Source of the DNA: Chloroherpeton thalassium
Lineage (GTDB): Bacteria; Bacteroidota; Ignavibacteria; Kapaibacteriales; UBA2268
Direction: 5' to 3'
DNA: 51,125 nt
Assembly: GCA_020722095.1 (NCBI GenBank)
Contig: DYLM01000006.1
Span: forward strand, 1 to 51,125
In this document: positions 35,300 to 43,687 of the stretch, one piece after another
Position numbering within the stretch: position 1 is the stretch's first letter
Layout of the letters: every line of letters starts with the position of its first letter
Notes under the pieces: model-generated
Seen by the model: only the letters and a program-made list of their open reading frames with translations
What the model was told of the DNA's origin: nothing
The model's database searches: none
Program-made: the position numbers and the translations under genes

Positions 35300-38200
35300 C
35301 TACATCTGCAATTCTAAATGTTTCTTTAATTTCCAGAGCAATTCGATAATCTCGGTTTGCTCTATTTCATTTATTTGAACAAAAATTTTAGTTAGAGTTT
35401 GTTTAATCTCGTATTTATAATTTATCGTACCAAAATAATCAAGTAAAATAGGGAATACTTGTTGGAAATATTCATTTGATTCCATTGGAAGTTCAATTTT
35501 GAGAATATTTTTATTGATAGAAATCCTTTTGAAGCCCGTATTTAAACCCAATACTCTTAATCTTAAAATGAAAATTAGATTTTGAGTCTCTTCGGGAATT
35601 TTTCCAAATCTATCAACTAATTCATTTTCGATATTTTTAATTTCCTCTAATTTAGTGAAATCATACATTTTTCTATAAAGCACAAATCTTTCAGTCTCGC
35701 TTTCTATATAATTGTGATTAAGGAAAGAATTTTTGTCAAAATCAATTTCTAAATCCTTATTATGCAGAAGTTTATTACTTATCGACGTCTTATCTTTGAA
35801 CAATTCGGAAAATTCTTCTTCTTTCAATTCCTGAACCGCTTCGTCTAATATTTTGGAGTAAAGCTCATAGCCAATATCGTCAATATAGCCGCTTTGCTCT
35901 GCACCAAGTAGATTACCGGCACCACGAATTTCCATATCTCGCATTGCTAATTTCAAGCCACTACCAAGAGTGGAAAACTCCTCCAGAGCTTGTAGTCTTT
36001 TTATGCTTTTTTCAGAAATTTTTGTGTCATTTGGTACAATTAAATATGAATATGCTTGAATATTGCTACGTCCAACCCTTCCACGAAGTTGGTACAATTC
36101 AGCAAGACCAAAATTTTGTGCCCGATTGATAAATATGGTATTTGCTGACGGAATGTCTAATCCACTTTCCACAATTTTAGTTGTCACAAGTATATCGAAT
36201 TGTTTAGCAACAAATTTTTCCATAATTTTTTCCAAGTCAGAAGATTTCATTTGTCCGTGAGCAATTCCGATTTTTGCATTTGGTAAAATTGTTTGTATTT
36301 CTCCTGCAATTTTATTCAAGTCATAAACTTTGTCAGAAACAAAAAATATTTGACCATTTCTATTTAATTCCTTAGTTGCTGCTTTCTTAAAGTGTTCTTT
36401 GTCCCAACGCATAATCTCGGTATAAACGGGCATTCGATTGGGTGGGGGAGTTTCGATTATACTAATATCACGCACTCCTAAAAGAGAAAAGTTCAATGTT
36501 CGTGGTATAGGAGTTGCAGTCATAGTCAGTGTATCCACATTAGCCTTAATTTGCCTGAGTTTTTCCTTTGCTGACACTCCAAAACGATGTTCCTCATCAA
36601 TTATTAGCAACCCTAAATCTTTGAAATTAACATCTTTACTTAATATCCTATGAGTGCCGATAACTATATCAACTTTGCCCATCTGAATTCGTTCTAAGTC
36701 TTCCTTAATTTCTGCAGAAGTACGGAAGCGACTTAAAAGCGCAATCTTAATTGGATATTTCTCCATTCTATCTTTGAACGACATATAATGTTGCTTAGCA
36801 AGAATTGTTGTAGGTACTAAAACAGCTACTTGTTTTCCATTAATTGCTGCTTTGAATGCAGCTCGAATAGCAATTTCGGTCTTTCCAAATCCAACATCAC
36901 CACAAACTAATCTATCCATAGGAGCAGTTTGTTCCATATCATCTTTTACGTCATCTGTTGCTTTTGCTTGGTCAATAGTATCCTCGAACATAAATGACGC
37001 CTCAAATTCTTTCTGCCATAGAGTATCTGTAGGATACGCAAAGCCATCTGATGTCTTTCGTTTGGCATATAATTTCATCAGTTCACGGGAAATGTCTTTT
37101 AATTTTTTCTTTAATTTACTTTTGCGTCTTTCCCACTCCGATGAACCAAGCTTGCTTAGCTTTGGTGGAGTATCCTCTGACGAAGAATATTTGTCAATTT
37201 TATGAATCAAATTCATATAAACATACAGAATGTCACCATCTTGATATTTAACTCTGACGCAATCCTGCATCACATCACCAACTTTGATAGTCTGAAAGCC
37301 ATCAAATTGCCCAATTCCTTTATCTTCATGAACGACATAATCGCCAACTTGTAAATTTTCCAGCTCTTTTAAAGTTAGACTTGTTTTGGAAGATGAGCTT
37401 TTTTGTTTAACTTTATTTATTCTATCAAAAATTTGATGCTCAGTTAAAATTGCAAATCTTAAATCTTTGGTAATAAATCCAGCTGAAAGTGTCGACTCAA
37501 TCCATTTAATTTTGCGATAATAATTCAAAAAGCTGATATCATTGTAATCATTTTCATCAAAATAACGCTGAACCAAAATCTTCAATCTATCTAAATAATT
37601 TTTATTATCCGATACAATATGAAGCAATGTTTTATTTTGATGAAATTCTTTTAGTTGTTCAACAAATTCATTTAGTGAATTTTTATAATTCTGCTGCTGA
37701 TTTACAAGTATTTGATATTTTGATTTTTCTAATGGATTTAAATAAACTTTTTTGAAATTACCAAAATAGTCAAGCAAGTTAACTTCTTGATTTATATTAA
37801 CTTGCTCGTCAATAATAATTATTGTATTACTTGGAATTAATTTATTGATTTTGGTTGTTGTTTCGATTTGTGATGAATCAAATAAATTTGATAAAAAGCT
37901 AATTTGATTAATGTTATTTATACTTCGCTGCGAGATAGAATCAAATTCGCGGATAGATTCAATCTCGTTTCCCCAAAATTCAATGCGATATGGGTTGGTT
38001 GCACCCAGAGGGAAAATATCGATTATGCTACCACGAACTGCAATTTCACCTTCTGTTGCCACATAATCAGTCTTGAAAAAGCCCTTCAACACCAAATCCA
38101 TTATAAAATCATCGTAATTTAATTTGTCGCCAACAGAAATTGTGAGCAAACTATCCGTTATATTTTCTTTTGTTGGAAAATCAATTGTCAACATATCGAT

Positions 38201-38569
38201 ATTTCCAATCAACACACTTTTTTCTTCCTGCGAAAATTGTTCAATTTTTTGAATAAAATGACCAAGTGGTTCGGAAGTGCCATATAATTCTGGTTGGAAC
38301 GAAACAGATTCTAACAGACCATAACATTTTATTTCATTATCAAAAAATTTTATGTCGTTGATAAATTCTTGTTGAGTATAAAAATCTTTAGTTAAAATTA
38401 GAATATTTTTCTGGTTATTTTCAATTAAATAATTGACAAGAAATGATTTAAGAGAAAAACTTGATAGATAAATATTGCTTGAAAGCGAAGATTCTAACTC
38501 ATCATAGAAATTTCTACCTAAAGTTTTTTCAAAAGTTTGATTTAAATATTCTGTAATTCTATTGCTCAT
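35300..38569 (-). CDS. mfd: Transcription-repair coupling factor
   Basis: Mfd is an ATP-dependent translocase that removes RNA polymerase stalled at lesions and recruits UvrA. The 1089 residues include a UvrB-like N-terminal region, the RNA-polymerase-interacting domain (LQVGDYVVHEDKGIGQFDG near 405) and the RecG-like motor. The motor has Walker A CGDVGFGKTEIAIRA (about 558), DEEH (about 656) and TMTATPIPRTL. Translocase motifs follow (LVTTKIVESGLDIPSANT, QLRGRVGRS, GAGNLLGAEQSG), then the C-terminal D7 domain. Its start overlaps the MFS gene by 11 bases, so it is the last gene of the rseP-surE-mfd operon. The length is slightly short for the family (about 1100-1150), with no missing domain evident. 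Confidence 0.96.
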   Translation of the reverse strand: MSNRITEYLNQTFEKTLGRNFYDELESSLSSNIYLSSFSLKSFLVNYLIENNQKNILILTKDFYTQQEFINDIKFFDNEIKCYGLLESVSFQPELYGTSEPLGHFIQKIEQFSQEEKSVLIGNIDMLTIDFPTKENITDSLLTISVGDKLNYDDFIMDLVLKGFFKTDYVATEGEIAVRGSIIDIFPLGATNPYRIEFWGNEIESIREFDSISQRSINNINQISFLSNLFDSSQIETTTKINKLIPSNTIIIIDEQVNINQEVNLLDYFGNFKKVYLNPLEKSKYQILVNQQQNYKNSLNEFVEQLKEFHQNKTLLHIVSDNKNYLDRLKILVQRYFDENDYNDISFLNYYRKIKWIESTLSAGFITKDLRFAILTEHQIFDRINKVKQKSSSSKTSLTLKELENLQVGDYVVHEDKGIGQFDGFQTIKVGDVMQDCVRVKYQDGDILYVYMNLIHKIDKYSSSEDTPPKLSKLGSSEWERRKSKLKKKLKDISRELMKLYAKRKTSDGFAYPTDTLWQKEFEASFMFEDTIDQAKATDDVKDDMEQTAPMDRLVCGDVGFGKTEIAIRAAFKAAINGKQVAVLVPTTILAKQHYMSFKDRMEKYPIKIALLSRFRTSAEIKEDLERIQMGKVDIVIGTHRILSKDVNFKDLGLLIIDEEHRFGVSAKEKLRQIKANVDTLTMTATPIPRTLNFSLLGVRDISIIETPPPNRMPVYTEIMRWDKEHFKKAATKELNRNGQIFFVSDKVYDLNKIAGEIQTILPNAKIGIAHGQMKSSDLEKIMEKFVAKQFDILVTTKIVESGLDIPSANTIFINRAQNFGLAELYQLRGRVGRSNIQAYSYLIVPNDTKISEKSIKRLQALEEFSTLGSGLKLAMRDMEIRGAGNLLGAEQSGYIDDIGYELYSKILDEAVQELKEEEFSELFKDKTSISNKLLHNKDLEIDFDKNSFLNHNYIESETERFVLYRKMYDFTKLEEIKNIENELVDRFGKIPEETQNLIFILRLRVLGLNTGFKRISINKNILKIELPMESNEYFQQVFPILLDYFGTINYKYEIKQTLTKIFVQINEIEQTEIIELLWKLKKHLELQM

Positions 38570-39872
38570 TTTGTACTATCTGAGATTTTTTGTGATTTTC
38601 AAATTTTGTGAAGATTAATATTGTTCCACCAATTATGAAGAAAATGATTAATGATAAAATTGCGTACCTGTATGAATGTGTGATTTGGTATGTTAAACCA
38701 AACAAGAAAGGTCCCATCCAGCTTGTGCCCTTTTCACTAATTTCGTAGAGCGAAAAATACTCTGCTTCTTTATCTTTTGGTATGAGTTTGGAATAAGCCG
38801 AGCGCGAAATTGATTGTATTCCACCCAAAACTAATGCAATAAAAATAGCAAGAGTAAAAAAATCGTAGGCATTTTTAAGAATAAAAAAAGCATATAAAAG
38901 AATGAGTAACCAAATAAATATTGAAAATAAAAGAGATTTCTTCTCCCCAATTCTATTTGCAATTTTATCAAAAGCTATTGCTCCAAATGCTGCAAAGAAT
39001 TGGACAACTAAAATTATCATCGTAAGAAAAGACATTTCTAAACCTAATTCCTCTTGTCCAAAGAGTGAGGATAATGAAATTACTGCTTGCACACCATCAT
39101 TGTAAAACAAATATGCTACTAAAAACCATACTGCAATTTTGTGATTTTTAGCATCTTTGATTGTGTTTCTAAGTTGAGCAAAAGTTTGACTAAAAATTTT
39201 TGATGTTTTAATTTTATTAGAATTATTTTTAAACTTTAAGAAATTAAATGACGGAATTGCAAATAGTAGCCACCAGATACCAGCTAAAGTTATATTTATT
39301 TTTATTGATGTATTTGTTGAAATGTGCAAAAATTCACTATTCTGAAAAATTAATAAATTTATTATCAAGAGCAATCCGCCGCCAATATATCCAAAAGCCC
39401 ACCCATTCGAGGAGACTTTCTGTCGGTTCTCTTCTGTGGAAATTTGATTTAAATATGAATTATAAATCACTATTGCAGCACCAAATGACACATTTGAAAT
39501 TACCAAAAGTAAAGCAGCAATGACATAATTAACATCAAATAAGAAAAGAATAGTTGTTACTGAGCCTAAAATTGTAAAAAAGGCAAGCAAATAATTTTTG
39601 TGTTTATATATGTCAGATAATGAACCTATGATTGGTAAAAGAAGTGCTTGCAAGATTACAGAAAGTGAGATAGAATAGGGGAAAAGTGAACCAACAGGAA
39701 TATCAATTCCCGCAATATTCACAAGTCCATTGATTGCACTTTGCTTGGCTAAAATTGATAAGTAAGGTCCAAGAAATAATGTAATTACAGTAGTTGAGTA
39801 TGCCGAATTAGCCCAATCGTAAAGATACCAAGATAGTAGTTGTTTGGATTCAAAATTTTTGAGCCATTTCAT
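38559..39872 (-). CDS. MFS transporter, UMF1/Atg22-like
   Basis: The 437-residue inner-membrane protein has about twelve hydrophobic segments. The N-terminus LSWYLYDWANSAYSTTVITLFLGPYLS is the diagnostic opening of the UMF1/Atg22-like branch of the major facilitator superfamily. The loop after the second helix (IGSLSDIYKHKNYLLAF) carries the MFS motif, and the C-terminal half has LGGIQSISRSAYSKLIPKD. The substrate is unknown; relatives export amino acids from vacuoles or act as general effluxers. The ATG at 39872 is ten bases after the HDOD gene, and the 3' end overlaps the mfd start by 11 bases. Confidence 0.9.
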   Translation of the reverse strand: MKWLKNFESKQLLSWYLYDWANSAYSTTVITLFLGPYLSILAKQSAINGLVNIAGIDIPVGSLFPYSISLSVILQALLLPIIGSLSDIYKHKNYLLAFFTILGSVTTILFLFDVNYVIAALLLVISNVSFGAAIVIYNSYLNQISTEENRQKVSSNGWAFGYIGGGLLLIINLLIFQNSEFLHISTNTSIKINITLAGIWWLLFAIPSFNFLKFKNNSNKIKTSKIFSQTFAQLRNTIKDAKNHKIAVWFLVAYLFYNDGVQAVISLSSLFGQEELGLEMSFLTMIILVVQFFAAFGAIAFDKIANRIGEKKSLLFSIFIWLLILLYAFFILKNAYDFFTLAIFIALVLGGIQSISRSAYSKLIPKDKEAEYFSLYEISEKGTSWMGPFLFGLTYQITHSYRYAILSLIIFFIIGGTILIFTKFENHKKSQIVQNEQ

Positions 39873-39882
39873 AATACTTTAT

Positions 39883-40737
39883 TTAATCAGAACCCAATAT
39901 TATTGAGATATGATCTTGAATTTCTGACGCAAATTTATTTATATTTGATGTAAAAAATTCTTCATTCAAGTTTAATTGTTCCCAAACTATTTTATTCGGT
40001 TGCTGAACAAATTTTCTTCCATCAGAACCAAAACCTAAAAGGATCGCAACAATATCAGCAATATGGACAGCAGCTACATTTAGATTAATTTTATCATTTG
40101 AAGTGCCGTGATTGTGATATTTGATAATATCAATTAGCTGAATAGGTAGTTTCCATTTTTGAGCAAGCATTTCGCCTGCTATCGGACTTGATATTCCAAA
40201 AACTTTTCTTTCTGCATCATTTAATGAATATTTTTCATTAATGTGAAGTTCAATCACCTTCCCGTATTCATTCTGTAGAGTTATGTAAAACATCAATCTG
40301 CCAATATTATGCAAAATTCCACCTAAAAAAAGAGTTCCCGAATTAGATATACCAATGCTTGAACCAATAAAGCGAGCAATTACCCCAGTTGCTATTGAGT
40401 GTTCCCAAAAGTCCTTTGGTGTGATAAGATTAATGTTTGTGGTATGATTATGGAAAACACTAATTATTTTAAGCGACAACAATAAATTCTTTACTTCTTC
40501 TATTCCTAAATATATTATTGATTGGTGAACTGAGGAAACTCTGTTTCTGAATCCAAAAATTGGTGAGTTAGCAAGTTTTAGCAATTTACTTACAGATGCT
40601 GTATCATTTTCAATTATTTTTGTAATATAATTAATATTTACATCTGGATTAGACATAGCTTCGTTAAGCTGCAAATATATTGAAGGTAAAGTAGGAAACT
40701 CACGTATAGAATCAACAATTGTGTCTAATGTTTTCAT
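39883..40737 (-). CDS. HDOD-domain signalling protein
   Basis: The 284-residue cytosolic protein is built of one HDOD domain, a catalytically degenerate relative of HD-GYP phosphodiesterases used in stress, motility and second-messenger signalling. It has FPTLPSIYLQLNEAMSNPDV at the start, SKLLKLANSPIFGFRNRVSS, LGIEEVKNLLLSL, FWEHSIATGVIARF and LGGILHNIGRLMFY. The metal-binding HD reads HN (LHNIG), consistent with loss of phosphodiesterase activity. Its ATG overlaps the stop of the small upstream gene (ATGA), implying translational coupling with that GMIL-type protein. Partner signals are unknown. Confidence 0.88.
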   Translation of the reverse strand: MKTLDTIVDSIREFPTLPSIYLQLNEAMSNPDVNINYITKIIENDTASVSKLLKLANSPIFGFRNRVSSVHQSIIYLGIEEVKNLLLSLKIISVFHNHTTNINLITPKDFWEHSIATGVIARFIGSSIGISNSGTLFLGGILHNIGRLMFYITLQNEYGKVIELHINEKYSLNDAERKVFGISSPIAGEMLAQKWKLPIQLIDIIKYHNHGTSNDKINLNVAAVHIADIVAILLGFGSDGRKFVQQPNKIVWEQLNLNEEFFTSNINKFASEIQDHISIILGSD

Positions 40738-41099
40738 TTTTCCTCCTTAACCAAATTTAATAATTCTTTTAATTCAGGAAACTTATTTTTATTATTTAGA
40801 TAATATATTGTCGTAGCTTTAAGCAAATCATTCTCTATTGCAAAGGAAGGAACCCAAAGTAATTTTGATAAAACATAATTATATGCAATTTGATAATCGT
40901 CCTCGCTATAAGCACTTACTTCATCGCTATCTTCTATAATCACACTTACATAAGTAATATGCCAACGAGCAAGCATAGTTTTATGAAAATCAGTTAAAAG
41001 CACCCCACTTGGAATTAGTATCTGCGAAAACTGATTTAAAATTGGCTCGGATAATATCATCCCTTCTTCAATTTTTCCTATTGGAATTATTTTATTCAT
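40734..41099 (-). CDS. Small DUF3391-like protein, probable partner of the HDOD protein
   Basis: The 121-residue protein has the pattern IPIGKIEEGMILSEPILNQF and LIPSGVLLTDFHKTMLARWH, followed by ITYVSVI. This is the module usually found at the N-terminus of HD-GYP phosphodiesterases (DUF3391-like, V..L..GM.L...V...G..L...G). Here it is a separate gene coupled to an HDOD protein by an ATGA overlap, and it overlaps the surE stop by ATGA at its own start. It could be a split version of a single-chain signalling protein. The C-terminal helical part (AYNYVLSKLLWVP) is not recognised. Confidence 0.65.
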   Translation of the reverse strand: MNKIIPIGKIEEGMILSEPILNQFSQILIPSGVLLTDFHKTMLARWHITYVSVIIEDSDEVSAYSEDDYQIAYNYVLSKLLWVPSFAIENDLLKATTIYYLNNKNKFPELKELLNLVKEEK

Positions 41100-41863
41100 T
41101 TGCCTTCAAAGTTTTTAAATTCGTCAAAACTATCAAAATTTGTCAATTGGTATTTTATTGGTGTAATCGCCACATAACCATTTTTTACTGCAATATCATC
41201 ATTTATCAATTCATCTTCAGATTGGAAATACTCTCCCGAAAACCAATAATATTCCTTATTAAATGGATCTTTGCGTTTTTCGTAAAAATCTTTCCAATAT
41301 CCGCTTCCTACTTGTGTTAGCTTAATACCTTTTATCTCGTTTGAAGGAATTGCAGGAATATTGACATTTAAAAATGTATGTTCGGGAAACTTTTGGTTCA
41401 ATGCTTTTTTTATTATTTGCAACGCATATTCAGCAGCAGTTTCCGTCTCAAATTCCCAACTATGACTACATACCGAGAAAGCAATTGAATTAATACCAAA
41501 TAACATACCTTCTGTACTAGCAGATACCGTGCCAGAATATAAAATGTTGATAGCAGTATTTTGACCGTGATTTATACCCGAAATAACCAAATCGGGCGTT
41601 CTATCCAAAAGTGAAGTCAATGCAATTTTCACACAATCCGATGGAGTGCCGTTAACGGCATATCCAAGAAATTCTCCGTTTTTCGTAAATTTTGTTACTC
41701 TCAAAGGTTGATTAATTGTAAGTGAATGTCCAACTGCACTTTGTTCTCTATCTGGCGCCACAACCACAACTTCAGCAACTTGCCTTGCTGCCATTGTTAG
41801 TGCATATAGCCCGGGGGAGTTTATCCCATCGTCATTTGAAACTAAAATTAGTGGCTTTTGCAT
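41096..41863 (-). CDS. surE: 5'/3'-nucleotidase SurE
   Basis: SurE is a metal-dependent nucleoside monophosphate phosphatase linked to stationary-phase survival. The 255 residues show the signature LVSNDDGINSPGLYALTMAA with the paired aspartates, APDREQSAVGHSLT, NGTPSDCVKIAL and SGINHGQNTAINILYSGTV. The length is typical. Its stop overlaps the following start by four bases (ATGA). It lies 29 bases after rseP in a minus-strand operon whose other members are envelope proteolysis, signalling, transport and transcription-coupled repair genes. Confidence 0.95.
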   Translation of the reverse strand: MQKPLILVSNDDGINSPGLYALTMAARQVAEVVVVAPDREQSAVGHSLTINQPLRVTKFTKNGEFLGYAVNGTPSDCVKIALTSLLDRTPDLVISGINHGQNTAINILYSGTVSASTEGMLFGINSIAFSVCSHSWEFETETAAEYALQIIKKALNQKFPEHTFLNVNIPAIPSNEIKGIKLTQVGSGYWKDFYEKRKDPFNKEYYWFSGEYFQSEDELINDDIAVKNGYVAITPIKYQLTNFDSFDEFKNFEGK

Positions 41864-41892
41864 ATATTTTTCAAATTTTATTAGAATTTATT

Positions 41893-43260
41893 TTATCTTG
41901 TAATGTCATTATAAATTACAAATACCATAAGAAGAAGCAACAATACAACTCCACTTTGTTGAATTGCCATTTTAATTTTTGGCGATACTTCTCGGCGTAA
42001 AAATGCTTCTATTATTACAAAAACCAAATGACCGCCATCTAATGCTGGCAATGGAAATATATTGATTACAGCCAATGTAACCGATAATAATGCAATGAAG
42101 TTAAGAAAACTAAGCAGTCCCATCTCGGCTTGTTGAGTGGCTTGCTTTGCAATCATAATTGGTCCGCCAACGGATTCCTTGAATGACAAATTACCATTAA
42201 AGATTTGTCCCATCGAACCCAAAAACACGTAAATTGAATTCATAGATTCATCAAATCCGATAGCAATTGATTGAAATATATTATATTTAATAGTTTCCAT
42301 CTTGCCAATTATTGCCGAGCCTAAGGCAACTCCGATTTTTCCATCATTATTTGGAGTGGTTGCAATGCTCAATATGGAATCTTGCCTTTTAACTTTAATT
42401 ACAATTTCTTTACCTTTATTCTCTTTGATTAACGAAGAAAATTGAGTAGGTCCATAAACTTTTTCGTCATTCACATAAAGCACTGAGTCGTATTTTTTTA
42501 AACCAGATTTGCCAGCTGGTTTTAGAGTTTCAACCATTTGGAATACTACACGAATCCCATCAGGCTCCATTCCAAGTGGTTTTTGGTCGGCAATAGCACG
42601 GATAATCTTCTTGCCATCACCATTTAAAGTAACAATTTCTCCGGCTCTTTGCACTTGGATTTCCTTCACTTTTCCCATCTGCTTGAAAGTTAAGTATTCC
42701 ATTGCTTGATTCCACGAACCAATTTCGGTGTAGTTTATTCGTAATATTTTATCTTGTGCTTGAAAACCTATATCGGCAGCAATCGATTTGGGAGCTACCC
42801 AACCAATTTCAGTTGTTTTTAGAAATGATTTACCTTGAGTGAATGCCATTATTCCAAAAATTGCTATCGCCAAAACAAAATTCATCACTACGCCAGCAAT
42901 TAGAACAATAAACTTTTGCCAAGCTTTTTTAGAACGAAATTCATAGGGTTGAGGTGGCTTGTTGATATAATCTTTGTCCATACTTTCGTCAATCATACCA
43001 GCAATTTTCACATATCCACCGATTGGTAAAATTGAAAGTCTGTATTCTGTATCGTCATCGTATTCATAATCTTCGGGTAATTTACCAAAAGTAAAACCAG
43101 ATCTTTTGTGATAGCCAAATAGTCGTGGTCCCATACCAATAGAAAAAACTTCTGCTCTCATTCCCATCAATTTGGCAGCAATAAAATGCCCCCACTCGTG
43201 AACCAAAACTAAAATTCCAAGAACTACAATAAAGTAAAATGTGCTTAATAAAAAATCCAT
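41893..43260 (-). CDS. rseP: Site-2 metalloprotease RseP
   Basis: This is an intramembrane zinc protease that cleaves anti-sigma factors and leftover signal peptides. The 455 residues include the first-helix HExxH motif (LVHEWGHFIAAKLMG, residues about 19-33), a second helix after YEFRSKKAWQKFIVLIAG and PDZ-like segments in the periplasm. The first PDZ is degenerate (IAADIGFQAQDKILRI) and the second is GLKKYDSVLYVNDEKVYG. The C-terminal helix has FPLPALDGGHL (LDG motif near 409). It is probably the first gene of the operon with surE. A copy of the MITE-like element lies about 135-305 bases upstream. A sigma-E-type target is not visible in the window. Confidence 0.94.
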   Translation of the reverse strand: MDFLLSTFYFIVVLGILVLVHEWGHFIAAKLMGMRAEVFSIGMGPRLFGYHKRSGFTFGKLPEDYEYDDDTEYRLSILPIGGYVKIAGMIDESMDKDYINKPPQPYEFRSKKAWQKFIVLIAGVVMNFVLAIAIFGIMAFTQGKSFLKTTEIGWVAPKSIAADIGFQAQDKILRINYTEIGSWNQAMEYLTFKQMGKVKEIQVQRAGEIVTLNGDGKKIIRAIADQKPLGMEPDGIRVVFQMVETLKPAGKSGLKKYDSVLYVNDEKVYGPTQFSSLIKENKGKEIVIKVKRQDSILSIATTPNNDGKIGVALGSAIIGKMETIKYNIFQSIAIGFDESMNSIYVFLGSMGQIFNGNLSFKESVGGPIMIAKQATQQAEMGLLSFLNFIALLSVTLAVINIFPLPALDGGHLVFVIIEAFLRREVSPKIKMAIQQSGVVLLLLLMVFVIYNDITR

Positions 43261-43394
43261 ATAAGTAATGCTATTTTGCTTAAAAAAAATATTTAAAGAT
43301 AAACGAATTAATTAAATAAAAAGTATAATTATAAATAAACTTTTTAAATTAATTAGAATTTGAAAATTTGAGAATTTGAGAATTGCTGATTGTC

Positions 43395-43565
43395 AGAGAC
43401 TATCTCATAATTTGATTCTTTGGAAATTATTAAAGATAAAATTATTTAATAAAAATTATTTGAAAACCTTATTGAACCTAATAACCTTAGTAGAAAAAAA
43501 TGAACCAAACCAAACCAATAACCTTATTTCCTAATTTTTTGAATTAAATAAATGGTTAATATATG
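43395..43565. repeat. Second copy of the AACCTTATT-type MITE-like element (opposite orientation to 10469-10771)
   Basis: Read on the minus strand, 43531-43395 aligns with 10635-10770 over about 136 bases, including GGAAATAAGG, TTTGGTTCATTT, ACTAAGGTTATTAGGTT and the end ATTATGAGATAGTCTC. Homology runs on weakly to about 43565. The end at 43395-43410 (AGAGACTATCTCATAA) is a variant of the 19-base terminal arm at 13674-13692. The other terminus is not recognisable. It occupies much of the 427-base gap between rseP and the ribonuclease gene. Confidence 0.6.
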
Positions 43566-43598
43566 TGGTGTAATATTTTTATTAGAACCTCTCCCTAA

Positions 43599-43615
43599 CC
43601 CTCTCACCGAGAGGG
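43599..43615. repeat. CCCTCTC/GAGAGGG palindrome
   Basis: CCCTCTC-acc-GAGAGGG is a perfect 7-base hairpin with a 3-base loop, in a C-rich stretch (43588-43680) that also holds CCCAACGCCCAGCACCCAAC. It may act as a terminator-like hairpin at the 3' end of the ribonuclease gene (minus strand), but a T-run is lacking. Confidence 0.55.
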
Positions 43616-43687
43616 ATTTTGCATTGCAGAGCAATCTATGCCCCTACAAATTCACCCAACGCCCAGCACCCAACTCCCGACATAGAC

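Noticed and set aside
36852-37205. Open frame antisense to mfd (117 residues, plus strand)
   Set aside because: It sits opposite conserved Mfd helicase motifs and shows no independent coding signal.
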